15,462 bases of DNA from an uncultured Eggerthella sp. (lineage in GTDB: Bacteria; Actinomycetota; Coriobacteriia; Coriobacteriales; Eggerthellaceae), in NCBI GenBank assembly GCA_900542265.1, contig UQML01000037.1, positions 1-15,462 on the forward strand, read 5' to 3'. This document shows, piece by piece, positions 1 to 7,554 of the stretch. Positions within the stretch are counted from its first letter, which is position 1; the number at the start of each line of letters is the position of its first letter. A program made the position numbers and the translations under genes. Below the pieces are notes generated by a model, which was given only the letters and a program-made list of their open reading frames with translations, was not told the origin of the DNA and did no database searches.

Positions 1-320
<320 letters not shown>

Positions 321-446
321 CTAATTTGTGTTTTTCATTTACGAATCTGATATATATGTGCGCTATACAACCTTCAGGGTGCCTGTTATAAGAGCACTTG
401 ATAACGTAATAGCTATCACACATGCTCAAAGGTTAATGAATGCCTT

Positions 447-567
447 GCATGAGTGGAACCATAGAGAGAGGGATCACCCGATCCCATTCCGAACTCGGTA
501 GTTAAGCCTCTCATCGCCGAAAGTACTGCGGTGTAGTCCGTGGGAGGATAGGTCGTTCTACTCATGC
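447..567 (+). rRNA. rrf: 5S ribosomal RNA
   Basis: The 5S core motifs are in the right order and spacing: ACCATAG near 458, the conserved GATCCCATTCCGAACTC block near 479, and GCCGAAAGTACTG near 515. The terminal helix I is formed by 5' and 3' arms that continue outward into a longer stem (441-454 with 560-573, 14 pairs including one G-T). The mature ends therefore lie inside this extended stem and are approximate. It is the third gene of a conventional 16S-23S-5S operon, about 125 bases behind the 23S end. Confidence 0.95.
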
Positions 568-639
568 AGGGCATTTATTGTTAGTGAATTTACAAAGATA
601 ATATCGGATTAATTCTCTAAGCTTGTGTATTTTGAAAAT

Positions 640-714
640 GGACGCTTAGCTCAGCGGGAGAGCATCGCCTTCACACGGCGGGGGTCGCTGGTTCAAACCC
701 AGTAGCGTCCACCA
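640..714 (+). tRNA. tRNA-Val (anticodon CAC)
   Basis: A complete cloverleaf can be folded. The acceptor stem is GGACGCT with AGCGTCC. The D arm is GCTC-AGCGGGA-GAGC, the anticodon arm is TCGCC-TTCACAC-GGCGG, and the T arm carries TTCAAAC. The anticodon loop positions 34-36 are CAC, which read the valine codon GTG. The CCA tail is encoded (712-714). It starts about 70 bases after the 5S rRNA and is probably cotranscribed with the rRNA operon. Confidence 0.95.
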
Positions 715-717
715 TTT

Positions 718-746
718 TATTCCTACCTGAGAATGATATAGGAATA
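718..746 (+). repeat. Stem-loop 1 between the two tRNA-Val genes
   Basis: There is a perfect 8-bp inverted repeat, TATTCCTA at 718-725 and TAGGAATA at 739-746, with a 13-base loop. It starts four bases after the encoded CCA of the first tRNA and has no following T-run. It is more likely an RNA-processing or end-protection structure than an intrinsic terminator. Its function is inferred. Confidence 0.55.
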
Positions 747-749
747 TTG

Positions 750-778
750 CTTTGATCAGGTTATCTTCATGATCAAAG
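750..778 (+). repeat. Stem-loop 2 between the two tRNA-Val genes
   Basis: A perfect 9-bp inverted repeat (CTTTGATCA at 750-758 and TGATCAAAG at 770-778) has an 11-base loop. It follows directly on stem-loop 1. It lacks a T-run, so termination here would have to be inefficient or factor-assisted. Together the two hairpins separate the rRNA/tRNA transcript from the next tRNA. Confidence 0.55.
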
Positions 779-837
779 TCAGAAAATGAGTAAGAATACC
801 ACTTAAAGAATTATCTTTAAAAATTCACTAAAATGCT

Positions 838-866
838 TTGCTATTTCTCCTTTTTTATGGGACAAT
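838..866 (+). promoter_or_regulatory. Candidate promoter for tRNA-Val(UAC)
   Basis: The -35-like TTGCTA (838-843) and the -10-like GACAAT (861-866) are separated by exactly 17 bases. A start around 873 would lie a few bases before the mature tRNA at 880. Each box matches four of six consensus positions, so support is moderate. It would allow expression of the second tRNA independently of the rRNA operon. Confidence 0.4.
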
Positions 867-879
867 ATCTGAGCACTAA

Positions 880-954
880 GGGCGATTGGCGCAGCGGGAG
901 CGCAGGTGCCTTACAAGCACAAGGTCACAAGTTCGAATCTTGTATCGCCCACCA
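880..954 (+). tRNA. tRNA-Val (anticodon TAC)
   Basis: The cloverleaf folds with acceptor GGGCGAT/ATCGCCC, D arm GCGC-AGCGGGA-GCGC, anticodon loop CTTACAA and T arm ACAAG-TTCGAAT-CTTGT. Anticodon positions 34-36 are TAC, so it decodes valine GTA and, by wobble, other GTN codons. CCA is encoded at 952-954. The outermost pair of the anticodon stem (G27-A43) is a mismatch. A strong terminator follows ten bases later. Confidence 0.95.
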
Positions 955-963
955 TCTATTCTT

Positions 964-996
964 AGCCGGATGTTTCATCCGGCTTTTTCTTTTTTG
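964..996 (+). terminator. Rho-independent terminator after tRNA-Val(UAC)
   Basis: A perfect 9-bp GC-rich stem (AGCCGGATG at 964-972, CATCCGGCT at 976-984) has a TTT loop and is followed by a run of ten T's among twelve bases up to 996. This is a textbook intrinsic terminator ending the rRNA-tRNA transcription region and insulating the Tad operon downstream. Confidence 0.93.
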
Positions 997-1125
997 GTAT
1001 TTATTTCAATTGCCTGACTATCTTTTAACACAATCATATTAGCGAATCGCTGAAGTACAGTCTCTTTGAATCTCTATAAGTAAGAGATCAGACTTATATT
1101 AGATTCCCTTCAAATCACCGTAAGA

Positions 1126-1161
1126 TCCTCCCTTCAGAATAGTAATTGCCTGAAAGGAGGA
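1126..1161 (+). promoter_or_regulatory. Hairpin sequestering the cpaB ribosome-binding site
   Basis: TCCTCCCTTCAG (1126-1137) pairs with CTGAAAGGAGGA (1150-1161) over 12 positions with a single C-A mismatch, around a 12-base loop. The right arm contains the full Shine-Dalgarno sequence AAAGGAGG and ends at the base before the ATG at 1162. In the folded mRNA the ribosome site of the first Tad gene would be hidden. There is no T-run, so it is not an intrinsic terminator. Upstream, TATATT at 1095-1100 could be a -10 element, but I see no convincing -35. The regulatory role is inferred. Confidence 0.6.
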
Positions 1162-1893
1162 ATGGTGAAAAAGTCAAAAAGCATGATAGCTGGATTAATT
1201 AGCGCGTTTGTTTGTGGATTATGCGTCTTGACATATATGGGTATAGTGCAGCAAGAGGCAGATAGTGCACGCAATGATGTTATCGCGCGATATGGAGGCG
1301 AGCAAGTTGAGGTACTTGTTGCTAAGCGCGATATAAATCCAGGTGAAATGATTGATGGATCGAACACCTTAAAGAAACTCTGGATTTCTGATCTGTTGCC
1401 AGAAGGAAGTATTACCAACGCTAGTGATGCATATGGAAAAAAAGTTGCCTCGTTTGTTGCAACTGGGGAAGTCCTTCTGACAAAGAGATTTGAGACATCC
1501 ACACTTGGCATAGAAGTTCCAGAAGGACTTGTTGCTCTATCTGTTCCAGCGCAAGACATTAATGCGGTTGGCGGTGCAATCACAAAAGGATCTTACGTAG
1601 ATGTTTATGCTGTCGGAACCTCAACTACATGTCTTGGTAGAAGCATTGGGGTTCTGGCAACGAGTAATGCTGACGAGGCGTCTGCGGGACAAAAAATGAA
1701 TTGGATTACGCTTGCAATTGATCCGGCGAAGGTTCAGGAGTTTGTAAGTGCTGCAGAGAACCTTGAAATCTACTTCACATTACCAGGATCTAAAAAAGCC
1801 GACGATCAGCATGCTGCAAATGATGAAAGTAAAGAAGCATCAACGCGCGAAACGCTCTATGCGGATGCACTAAGCATAATCCCATCGGCATAA
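1162..1893 (+). CDS. cpaB: Flp pilus assembly protein CpaB/RcpC-like (SAF domain)
   Basis: First gene of the Tad/Flp pilus operon. A short basic N-terminus is followed by one membrane segment (about residues 8-29). Next comes a SAF-type domain (about 48-110, with the VLVAKRDINPGEMI stretch) and an RcpC/CpaB-like domain (about 115-205, with GLVALSVPAQDIN and KGSYVDVYA). In Gram-negative bacteria CpaB/RcpC works with the outer-membrane secretin. A monoderm has none, so here it probably sits in or outside the cytoplasmic membrane with a cell-wall or scaffold role. The ribosome site GGAGG ends at 1160, only one base before the ATG at 1162. The in-frame GTG at 1165 is spaced better and may be used. 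The ribosome site lies in a hairpin. The length of 243 residues is normal for the family. Confidence 0.85.
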   Translation: MVKKSKSMIAGLISAFVCGLCVLTYMGIVQQEADSARNDVIARYGGEQVEVLVAKRDINPGEMIDGSNTLKKLWISDLLPEGSITNASDAYGKKVASFVATGEVLLTKRFETSTLGIEVPEGLVALSVPAQDINAVGGAITKGSYVDVYAVGTSTTCLGRSIGVLATSNADEASAGQKMNWITLAIDPAKVQEFVSAAENLEIYFTLPGSKKADDQHAANDESKEASTRETLYADALSIIPSA

Positions 1894-1944
1894 AAGAAGT
1901 AAAACCGAGTGTGTAAAGGGCGCTCGTGATAAGGAGGAAATCAT

Positions 1945-3678
1945 ATGATGACAACGCAGACAGAGCGGTTGATTGATACGTGTCCTGGTATCTCAGAGAG
2001 CGCTTCGGTTGTAGACGGTAAACGAGAGGTGGAGATGACGAAAGGGGTGATAGAGACCGGTTGGAAAAAAGGGCAAAAGAGTGTTGATGGAACAGCTGTT
2101 TATGTTGCACTTTTTATAGACCCGCAAGTTTTGAATAACAAGGAATCTGCATTATTTGGAATAGATGCTACTGGCGTTACTGAATATAGCTGGTTAACTA
2201 CATATTATGACCCTGCTAATTTGCGTAAAGTGCTCAGTGAAACTGCAAGTGATCAGGCGGCATGGATTGTTAGCGAATCTCCTTCCGATGGGCTCAATTT
2301 GGCAGCGGCTCTCAAAAAAGACGTGCCAACACGCACGGTATGCTTATGTTGTAGCGAAGGATCAGGATCACTTTTTAGTCGTTGTAAGAATGCAGGAGTA
2401 GAACCAGTATTCGGACAAGAAGCTTTTGAGCAACTTGTTGACAACACGCGTTATGCAAATCTCTCCCATTTAGGCTTTGGGGCGCTCAAGTCGCCTGAAG
2501 AGGGTCTTGTAATAGGGGCTGATGAGATAACAGATGCGACGACAGAAGATAGCCACCAGCCATTGTACGATAACTATGTGCTTGATGATTATGTCAACCA
2601 AGAATTATTGAGCGCGCAAAACGCCTTACAACAAGCATCGATTACACAGAATAATCTGGCTAGGCAAGATGAGGTATCGCCATGTGAGAAATCGTTTGAT
2701 GGTGAGATGTATTGTGGGGAGGAGTTAAACGATGATGCTTGGTTTACTTCATCGAGTACAGAAGAGCTTAATGATCCCTATTTTGGTTATGACGCATACT
2801 ATGGACTTGAGCCCTCAATTCATAGCGACGTGTATGAAGACTATGCACTAACAACTCCTTATACACAACCGTTTATACAGGATGTCACGTACGTATCTCA
2901 AAATCATAAATCGTTTGTTATGAGCGTGGTAAGCGGGTCAGGAGGAACAGGAAAATCCTCCATCGCGCTTCTTTCTGCAATGCTGTTGCAAATGCGCGGT
3001 AAACGCACACTATTGCTTGATGGTGATTTGCAGTTTGGTGATCTTGCATTCTTAGTAGGACAAGAATCCCCTCTCACTTTGCTTGATCTGATGGAGCATC
3101 CCGAGCGCATTCAATCGCTTGAATCTCAGGGGGTAATGCCGGCCTATATTGCTGCACCTCCTAAGCTTGAGCAGTCAGAGTTGTTTTTTGCTTCGCTTCC
3201 TCAAACTATTGAGCATATGAAAGATCAGTTTGATGTGATTGTTGTCAATACAGGCAATTGTTGGAGTGATGAGCATGTGGGACTTTTCAAGATTTCAAAC
3301 CGTACGCTTTTTGTTGTAGACCAACGCCCTGTATCTATTCATGCCTGCAATCATGCTTTAGAGTTTTGTACGCGCGCTGGGGTACCTATGCAAAATTTTG
3401 CTTATGCTCTTAATTTTTCTCAAAAACAAGCACTCATCACTCCTATGGATGTCTCGTGTGCCTTACAAGGGGCTCAGGTATACGAACTTGCCGATGGGGG
3501 CAATGAAGTTCGTGAATTGTTAAGTGCAGGAAGAAGTGAAGAGCTTATTGCAAACGGGAATCCCTTTAGTGAAAGCCTTAAAAGCCTCATGCTGGAATTG
3601 GTGCCGGGGCTTGAGCCGGCACCTGTCCCGATAGTTCCTAAAAAACGTCGTCGTCGATTTCTCAAGAAATCTGCTTAA
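1945..3678 (+). CDS. tadZ: TadZ/CpaE-like pilus localisation ATPase, variant active site
   Basis: This belongs to the MinD/ParA-like group that places Tad machines in the cell. Residues about 50-170 resemble the degenerate receiver domain found at the N-terminus of TadZ/CpaE. Residues about 180-315 form an acidic, Tyr- and Asp-rich linker of low complexity. The ATPase domain follows, with P-loop SGGTGKSS around K337 and D359/D361 in a switch-like LLLDGDLQFGD. Two deviations stand out. The signature lysine of the ParA/MinD P-loop is serine (S332), and the usual Walker B aspartate appears to be N435 in VIVVNTG. The protein ends in a strongly basic tail (565-577, PKKRRRRFLKK). At 577 residues it is long for the family, mostly because of the linker. 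AAGGAGG at 1931-1937 supports the ATG at 1945. tadA follows after 18 bases. Confidence 0.87.
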   Translation: MMTTQTERLIDTCPGISESASVVDGKREVEMTKGVIETGWKKGQKSVDGTAVYVALFIDPQVLNNKESALFGIDATGVTEYSWLTTYYDPANLRKVLSETASDQAAWIVSESPSDGLNLAAALKKDVPTRTVCLCCSEGSGSLFSRCKNAGVEPVFGQEAFEQLVDNTRYANLSHLGFGALKSPEEGLVIGADEITDATTEDSHQPLYDNYVLDDYVNQELLSAQNALQQASITQNNLARQDEVSPCEKSFDGEMYCGEELNDDAWFTSSSTEELNDPYFGYDAYYGLEPSIHSDVYEDYALTTPYTQPFIQDVTYVSQNHKSFVMSVVSGSGGTGKSSIALLSAMLLQMRGKRTLLLDGDLQFGDLAFLVGQESPLTLLDLMEHPERIQSLESQGVMPAYIAAPPKLEQSELFFASLPQTIEHMKDQFDVIVVNTGNCWSDEHVGLFKISNRTLFVVDQRPVSIHACNHALEFCTRAGVPMQNFAYALNFSQKQALITPMDVSCALQGAQVYELADGGNEVRELLSAGRSEELIANGNPFSESLKSLMLELVPGLEPAPVPIVPKKRRRRFLKKSA

Positions 3679-3696
3679 CAGGAAAAGAGGTTAAGC

Positions 3697-5019
3697 ATGG
3701 CACTCTTGAGTATGCCGATTTCTACAATTAGTCAAAAGACGCCTACTGATCAAGTAGGCTCATCGCAAAATCAAGCGTTATCAGAATTGAAAGAGGCGGT
3801 TTCAGAGATTATTCCTGCAATACGCACGGTCGAATTAATTAAGCGCAATCCCCAACAGGCGCGCAACGAGTTGATTCAGGCATGCTTACAAGTACTCGAA
3901 GCACGTCCATGGTTGGCAAAGAATGAAGAACTGCGTCATCACCTGATTGAGCGCTATCTTGATAGTGTTTTTGGACTAGGTCCTCTCGAAAAATTGTTGG
4001 ATGATGACACGATCACTGAAATTATGGTGAATGGGACGCAGGCGATTTATTACGAGCGGGAAGGAAAGCTTTTCGCACTGCCGTATCATTTTGTTCATGA
4101 TGATCAGGTTTATGCGTTGATTGATCGCATTATTGCACCGTTAGGAAGACGTATTGATGAATCTTCTCCTATGGTTAATGCGCGCTTGCCTCAAGGGCAT
4201 CGTGTAAATGCTATCATCCCACCACTTGCGCTTGATGGACCATTGCTTACCATTAGAAAGTTTCGCTCGGAGATCTATACATTGGAAGAGCTCCGTTTAA
4301 AGGGTTCTCTTGACGATGCGGTTTCGCAGTTCTTGACGTGGGCGGTTACTGCAAAGCTCAACATTGCCGTCTCGGGAGGGACGGGGAGTGGAAAAACGAC
4401 CTTGCTCAATGCATTGTCCGTTGAAATTCCGGTTTCAGAGCGCATTGTTACTATCGAAGATAACGCAGAGCTTAAATTTCTGCGCCATCCTCATGTCGTA
4501 CGACTCGAATCACGTCTTCAAAATGCTGAAGGTGTTGGCCAGATCACTATTAAAGATTTGGTAATCAATGCCTTACGTATGCGTCCTGATCGCATTGTGG
4601 TAGGTGAGTGCCGTGGAGCTGAGGCGCTCGATATGCTGCAAGCCATGAACACAGGTCATGATGGGTCTATGACTACATTGCACGCCAACTCTCCTAAAGA
4701 TGCTATTGCTCGCTTGATCACTATGGTTCGTTATGCGGTTGATTTACCTGTTGAAGTTATTGAGGCTCACATCGCTCAGGCTATCGATTTGGTTGTTCAA
4801 ACAACGCGCGATATGAAGGGATGTCGCTATTTGAGTGAGCTCGTTGCTTATTGGTATGACGATGAGACAGCACGTTGTGCAACTACAACGCTCTACAAAC
4901 GCACTTCATATGAACAAGCGGGACGATGGAATGGCGTGCCGGCACTTATGCAGATGTGTGTTGAGCGTGGTGTGGTGAGTCAAGAGGAGGTGGATAGATG
5001 GGCATCACAACTTTCTTGA
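3697..5019 (+). CDS. tadA: TadA/CpaF secretion ATPase of the Tad pilus
   Basis: A hexameric cytoplasmic ATPase of the type II/IV secretion family that powers pilin polymerisation. The N-terminal helical region (about 20-90) leads into the N-domain with LGPLEKLLDDDTITEIMVNG. Core motifs are intact: Walker A GGTGSGKT (227-234, K233), an Asp box around IVTIEDNAEL, Walker B with RPDRIVVGE and E304, and a His box ending in TTLHAN (H329). The length of 440 residues is typical of CpaF. The start at 3697 has GAGG at 3687-3690. Its last 22 bases overlap tadB, so the two are translationally coupled. Confidence 0.95.
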   Translation: MALLSMPISTISQKTPTDQVGSSQNQALSELKEAVSEIIPAIRTVELIKRNPQQARNELIQACLQVLEARPWLAKNEELRHHLIERYLDSVFGLGPLEKLLDDDTITEIMVNGTQAIYYEREGKLFALPYHFVHDDQVYALIDRIIAPLGRRIDESSPMVNARLPQGHRVNAIIPPLALDGPLLTIRKFRSEIYTLEELRLKGSLDDAVSQFLTWAVTAKLNIAVSGGTGSGKTTLLNALSVEIPVSERIVTIEDNAELKFLRHPHVVRLESRLQNAEGVGQITIKDLVINALRMRPDRIVVGECRGAEALDMLQAMNTGHDGSMTTLHANSPKDAIARLITMVRYAVDLPVEVIEAHIAQAIDLVVQTTRDMKGCRYLSELVAYWYDDETARCATTTLYKRTSYEQAGRWNGVPALMQMCVERGVVSQEEVDRWASQLS

Positions 5020-5969
5020 CATTAGGCGCTTGGCTTGGGGCTCTTAGCGTAGGGTATAGCGGCTATAAGCTTTTCTCTTATGTTGTAGAGAAGCAAAAAC
5101 GTGCTACAGAGATGAGTCAAGCTGTTGGATCAAGTTCTTCAAGTCTGCACCGTTTGCTCTTGCAGGGCATTCCGCCTCTTTTAGGAGTTGCCCGTGCCTT
5201 ACTGCGGGTGAAAAGCATCGATCTTTTGCTTCAAACGTGGAATGAAGTTTGTCGCAAACGTCATTTGGTAACGTCTCCAGAAGCACTCGCTACGGTATTG
5301 TTGGCCGGATCGTTTATGGTCTTTGCGGCAGGAAGCTTGATAGGTGCCTCTCCGCTTTTTGGAATTATGCTCGTAATTTGTGTCTTGTTAGGAATTGGGA
5401 TGGCGGTGAATCGTTATCAAGATGAGCAACGCGCTCGTTTACGTGAGCAAATCCCTGTGGCCATACAAAGTATGCAAGCTTGCTTTAATGTGGGATATTC
5501 ACTTCCGCAAACGTTTGATTATCTTGTTCGAGAAATACCCAATCCTTTGGGAGAGGTATTTCGTGAGGCTTCTGCAGTTATTGTTGCGGGAGGTTCTGTT
5601 GAAGAAGCGCTTGCGACTATAAAAAGAGCAACACAAGAAGATTCCCTCATTTTTATTGCGAGTGCTTTAGAGATTCAGCACAAAACAGGCGCGAGTATGA
5701 CAAGGATCTTGGAATCAAGCGCTCATGCCATTAAAAGCGATTTAGCACTCAAACGATCTTTGAAGACACAAACTGCCCAAGCAAAACTTTCAGCGCAAGT
5801 AATTACGCTCATGCCCTTTGGTCTGCTTGCTATCTTTTCATTGGTATCTCCTGGATTTCTTGATCCCTTTTTTGAATCTTTTGGCGGCATTGCACTTTTT
5901 GGTGCTGCTGTAGTGATGCAGGTTGCCGGTGTTGTATTGGTGCGACGCATGCTTAATTACGAAGGGTGA
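4998..5969 (+). CDS. tadB: TadB, inner-membrane platform protein
   Basis: One of the paired GspF/PilC-like membrane proteins on which TadA acts. An N-terminal hydrophobic segment (about 7-27) and a paired hydrophobic region (about 93-138) come first. The cytoplasmic T2SSF domain follows (about 145-270, with REQIPVAIQSMQACFNVGYSLPQ and GGSVEEAL). Two C-terminal membrane helices (about 270-318) end in a basic tail. The ribosome site GAGGAGG (4984-4990) lies inside the end of tadA, and the ATG at 4998 overlaps tadA by 22 bases. The size of 323 residues is as expected. Confidence 0.92.
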   Translation: MGITTFLTLGAWLGALSVGYSGYKLFSYVVEKQKRATEMSQAVGSSSSSLHRLLLQGIPPLLGVARALLRVKSIDLLLQTWNEVCRKRHLVTSPEALATVLLAGSFMVFAAGSLIGASPLFGIMLVICVLLGIGMAVNRYQDEQRARLREQIPVAIQSMQACFNVGYSLPQTFDYLVREIPNPLGEVFREASAVIVAGGSVEEALATIKRATQEDSLIFIASALEIQHKTGASMTRILESSAHAIKSDLALKRSLKTQTAQAKLSAQVITLMPFGLLAIFSLVSPGFLDPFFESFGGIALFGAAVVMQVAGVVLVRRMLNYEG

Positions 5970-5982
5970 GGGAGACGAAGTT

Positions 5983-6996
5983 ATGAAAATGGTATTCATT
6001 GTTTTGGGAACAAGTGCTGCAGCCATTATGGGGTTTTGTCTATGGATGAAAATTAAAACTATTTATGCGCAGATCCAGCTAAAAAAGTCCTACAAACAAA
6101 CCGTAGCGGTTAACCCTATTGCCACCTCGTTACCTCTAAATATTCACGGCATCGAGCGAATCATACTTGAGCGCATGGTGCTTTTGAGTATGCAGGTGGG
6201 GAGGAGGCATCTTGCGCAAAGGGATGGATCATCACCTTATCTTGTGACAAAAGGAGTGTCAACCATACGACTTGAGGCAGTTAAGCAGGTAATCATGAAG
6301 ACTCTGCTGCGCAACGAGAAGCGCGAGAACTTGCAAACGCTCATTGATCAAGCGGGTTTTCATCTTTCAATTACTGTTGACGGCGTGAGTCTGTGTCGCT
6401 TGCAAAGTGCGATGCTTGGTATGGCGATGGGACTTGTGATAGGCATGAGCTTATCTGGCTTCATGACGGGAATGGGGTGTGTGATAGGTGGCATTCTGGG
6501 CTGGAATGCGCCCGTGTGGGTGCTTAAACGGGTGCAGCAGGAACGCGGCTACACGATGGAGCAGGAGTTGGGCAATCTTATCGAGATTGTGATTTTAGGT
6601 TTGCGTTCAGGGCTTTCGTTTGACAAAGCGTTTTCACTCTATCCCCATTACTTTTCAAGCTCGCTTGCTGAGACGTGTGCTTTGGCACAAGCGCAATGGA
6701 GGCATGGATTGATTTCGCGCAGTGAAGGGCTCGACTTTATTGCGCGTTCCTATGACTCATCACTTTTAAAACGCGTAACGGATTCAATGGAGCGCTCACT
6801 TAAATTTGGAACTTCGCTTGTGGATGTGCTTGATGCTGAGGTGCAAGAATCACGCGCAATCAGAAAGGCAAAAATGGAAGAACGCATCTCTAAGGCGCCG
6901 GTCAAGATGCTCTTCCCGGTGGGAATTTTAATCCTGCCTGCAATGTTGATTTATATCATGGGGCCAATTTTGCTTGATCTCGTTACGGGATTTTAG
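5983..6996 (+). CDS. tadC: TadC, inner-membrane platform protein
   Basis: Partner of TadB in the membrane platform. It has an N-terminal membrane helix (about 3-22) and a central hydrophobic pair (about 143-180). The T2SSF domain follows, with EQELGNLIEIVILGLRSGLSFDKAF and a later KAPVKMLFPVGILILPAMLIYIMG helix. The open frame extends upstream to an ATG at 5923 inside tadB. The ATG at 5983 is preferred because GAGGGAG (5968-5974) sits 8 bases before it and the upstream extension is not TadC-like. This gives 337 residues and a 13-base gap after tadB. Confidence 0.92.
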   Translation: MKMVFIVLGTSAAAIMGFCLWMKIKTIYAQIQLKKSYKQTVAVNPIATSLPLNIHGIERIILERMVLLSMQVGRRHLAQRDGSSPYLVTKGVSTIRLEAVKQVIMKTLLRNEKRENLQTLIDQAGFHLSITVDGVSLCRLQSAMLGMAMGLVIGMSLSGFMTGMGCVIGGILGWNAPVWVLKRVQQERGYTMEQELGNLIEIVILGLRSGLSFDKAFSLYPHYFSSSLAETCALAQAQWRHGLISRSEGLDFIARSYDSSLLKRVTDSMERSLKFGTSLVDVLDAEVQESRAIRKAKMEERISKAPVKMLFPVGILILPAMLIYIMGPILLDLVTGF

Positions 6997-7034
6997 CAGG
7001 AAAAATGCCTCATCAAGAAAGGAAACGATACATC

Positions 7035-7286
7035 ATGATTTTAGCAACACTTAAAACCAAAGCAGGATCAGTGCAGCATGCGATGCAGGAAAAAGCCATG
7101 ACAACTTATATAAAAACGCATCTTGTACTCAAACGGGGCATCAAAGATTGTCGTGGTCAAGGAACAACAGAGTACGCTATCTTAGTCGGTGTACTTGTGG
7201 TCATCGCTATCCTTGCTATCACTATTTTCCGTCCAAAGATTCAAGAACTCTGGGATGCTATCGCAACAGGCATCAATGGGCTGTAG
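7035..7286 (+). CDS. flp: Flp-type major pilin precursor
   Basis: A small precursor with the Flp prepilin signature: G41|Q42-G-T-T-E46-Y47, followed by a hydrophobic helix to about residue 64 and a short amphipathic tail ending in GINGL. Glu at position +5 and Tyr at +6 after the cleavage glycine are the family hallmark, so TadV-type peptidase processing is expected. The mature protein would be about 42 residues. The start is uncertain. ATG 7005 has poor spacing, and ATG 7035 has AAAGGA at 7018-7023. ATG 7098 has AGGA at 7087-7090 and would give a 20-residue leader closer to usual Flp leaders. It is the probable filament subunit because it directly follows tadC and has the most canonical sequence. 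Confidence 0.88.
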   Translation: MILATLKTKAGSVQHAMQEKAMTTYIKTHLVLKRGIKDCRGQGTTEYAILVGVLVVIAILAITIFRPKIQELWDAIATGINGL

Positions 7287-7290
7287 GCTT

Positions 7291-7554
7291 ATGAAGGCTT
7301 CAAAATACCAACAAGGTAAACAGCTTTTGAAGCACGCTGTAAAGCTAATGTACCGACGTTGGTTACAGACAAGCGGGCAATCAACGGTTGAATACGCCCT
7401 TGTTGTGAGCGGCTTTCTTGTGGTCTTTTTGGCGATGGGGCTTATGCATCATGCAATCAATAGTGGCTTGTTTGTCGAGCATGCTCTCATGAGTGCCTCG
7501 CATGTTATCACTAATGTGTCTGATGGGGTGTTGCGCGATGTGTTTTTGGTATAA
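7291..7554 (+). CDS. Second Flp-like pilin or minor pilin
   Basis: 87 residues with a basic leader, then TSG29|QSTVE34Y35 and a hydrophobic helix (about 36-54). A longer C-terminal part follows (HHAINSGLFVEHALMSASHVITNVSDGV). The G|Q-x3-E-Y motif is that of Flp pilins, but the tail is unlike the preceding pilin. It may be a minor pilin or pseudopilin rather than a duplicate. The frame is open upstream to 7189 inside flp. ATG 7291 is chosen because it begins four bases after the flp stop, fitting stop-start coupling; the ribosome site is weak. Its last 17 bases overlap the next gene. Confidence 0.75.
   Translation: MKASKYQQGKQLLKHAVKLMYRRWLQTSGQSTVEYALVVSGFLVVFLAMGLMHHAINSGLFVEHALMSASHVITNVSDGVLRDVFLV

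Noticed and set aside
833..1042. 69-codon open frame on the plus strand
   Set aside because: It runs straight through tRNA-Val(UAC) and its terminator, has no ribosome site, and its sequence is explained by those RNA features.
1041..1100. Possible palindromic operator AGCGAATCGCT and TCTCT repeats before the Tad operon
   Set aside because: Arms of only four or five bases in AT-rich DNA are expected by chance; no convincing -35/-10 pair was found with them.
5923..5982. Upstream extension of tadC to the ATG at 5923
   Set aside because: It lies inside the end of tadB, has no ribosome site and is not TadC-like; GAGGGAG before ATG 5983 marks the better start.
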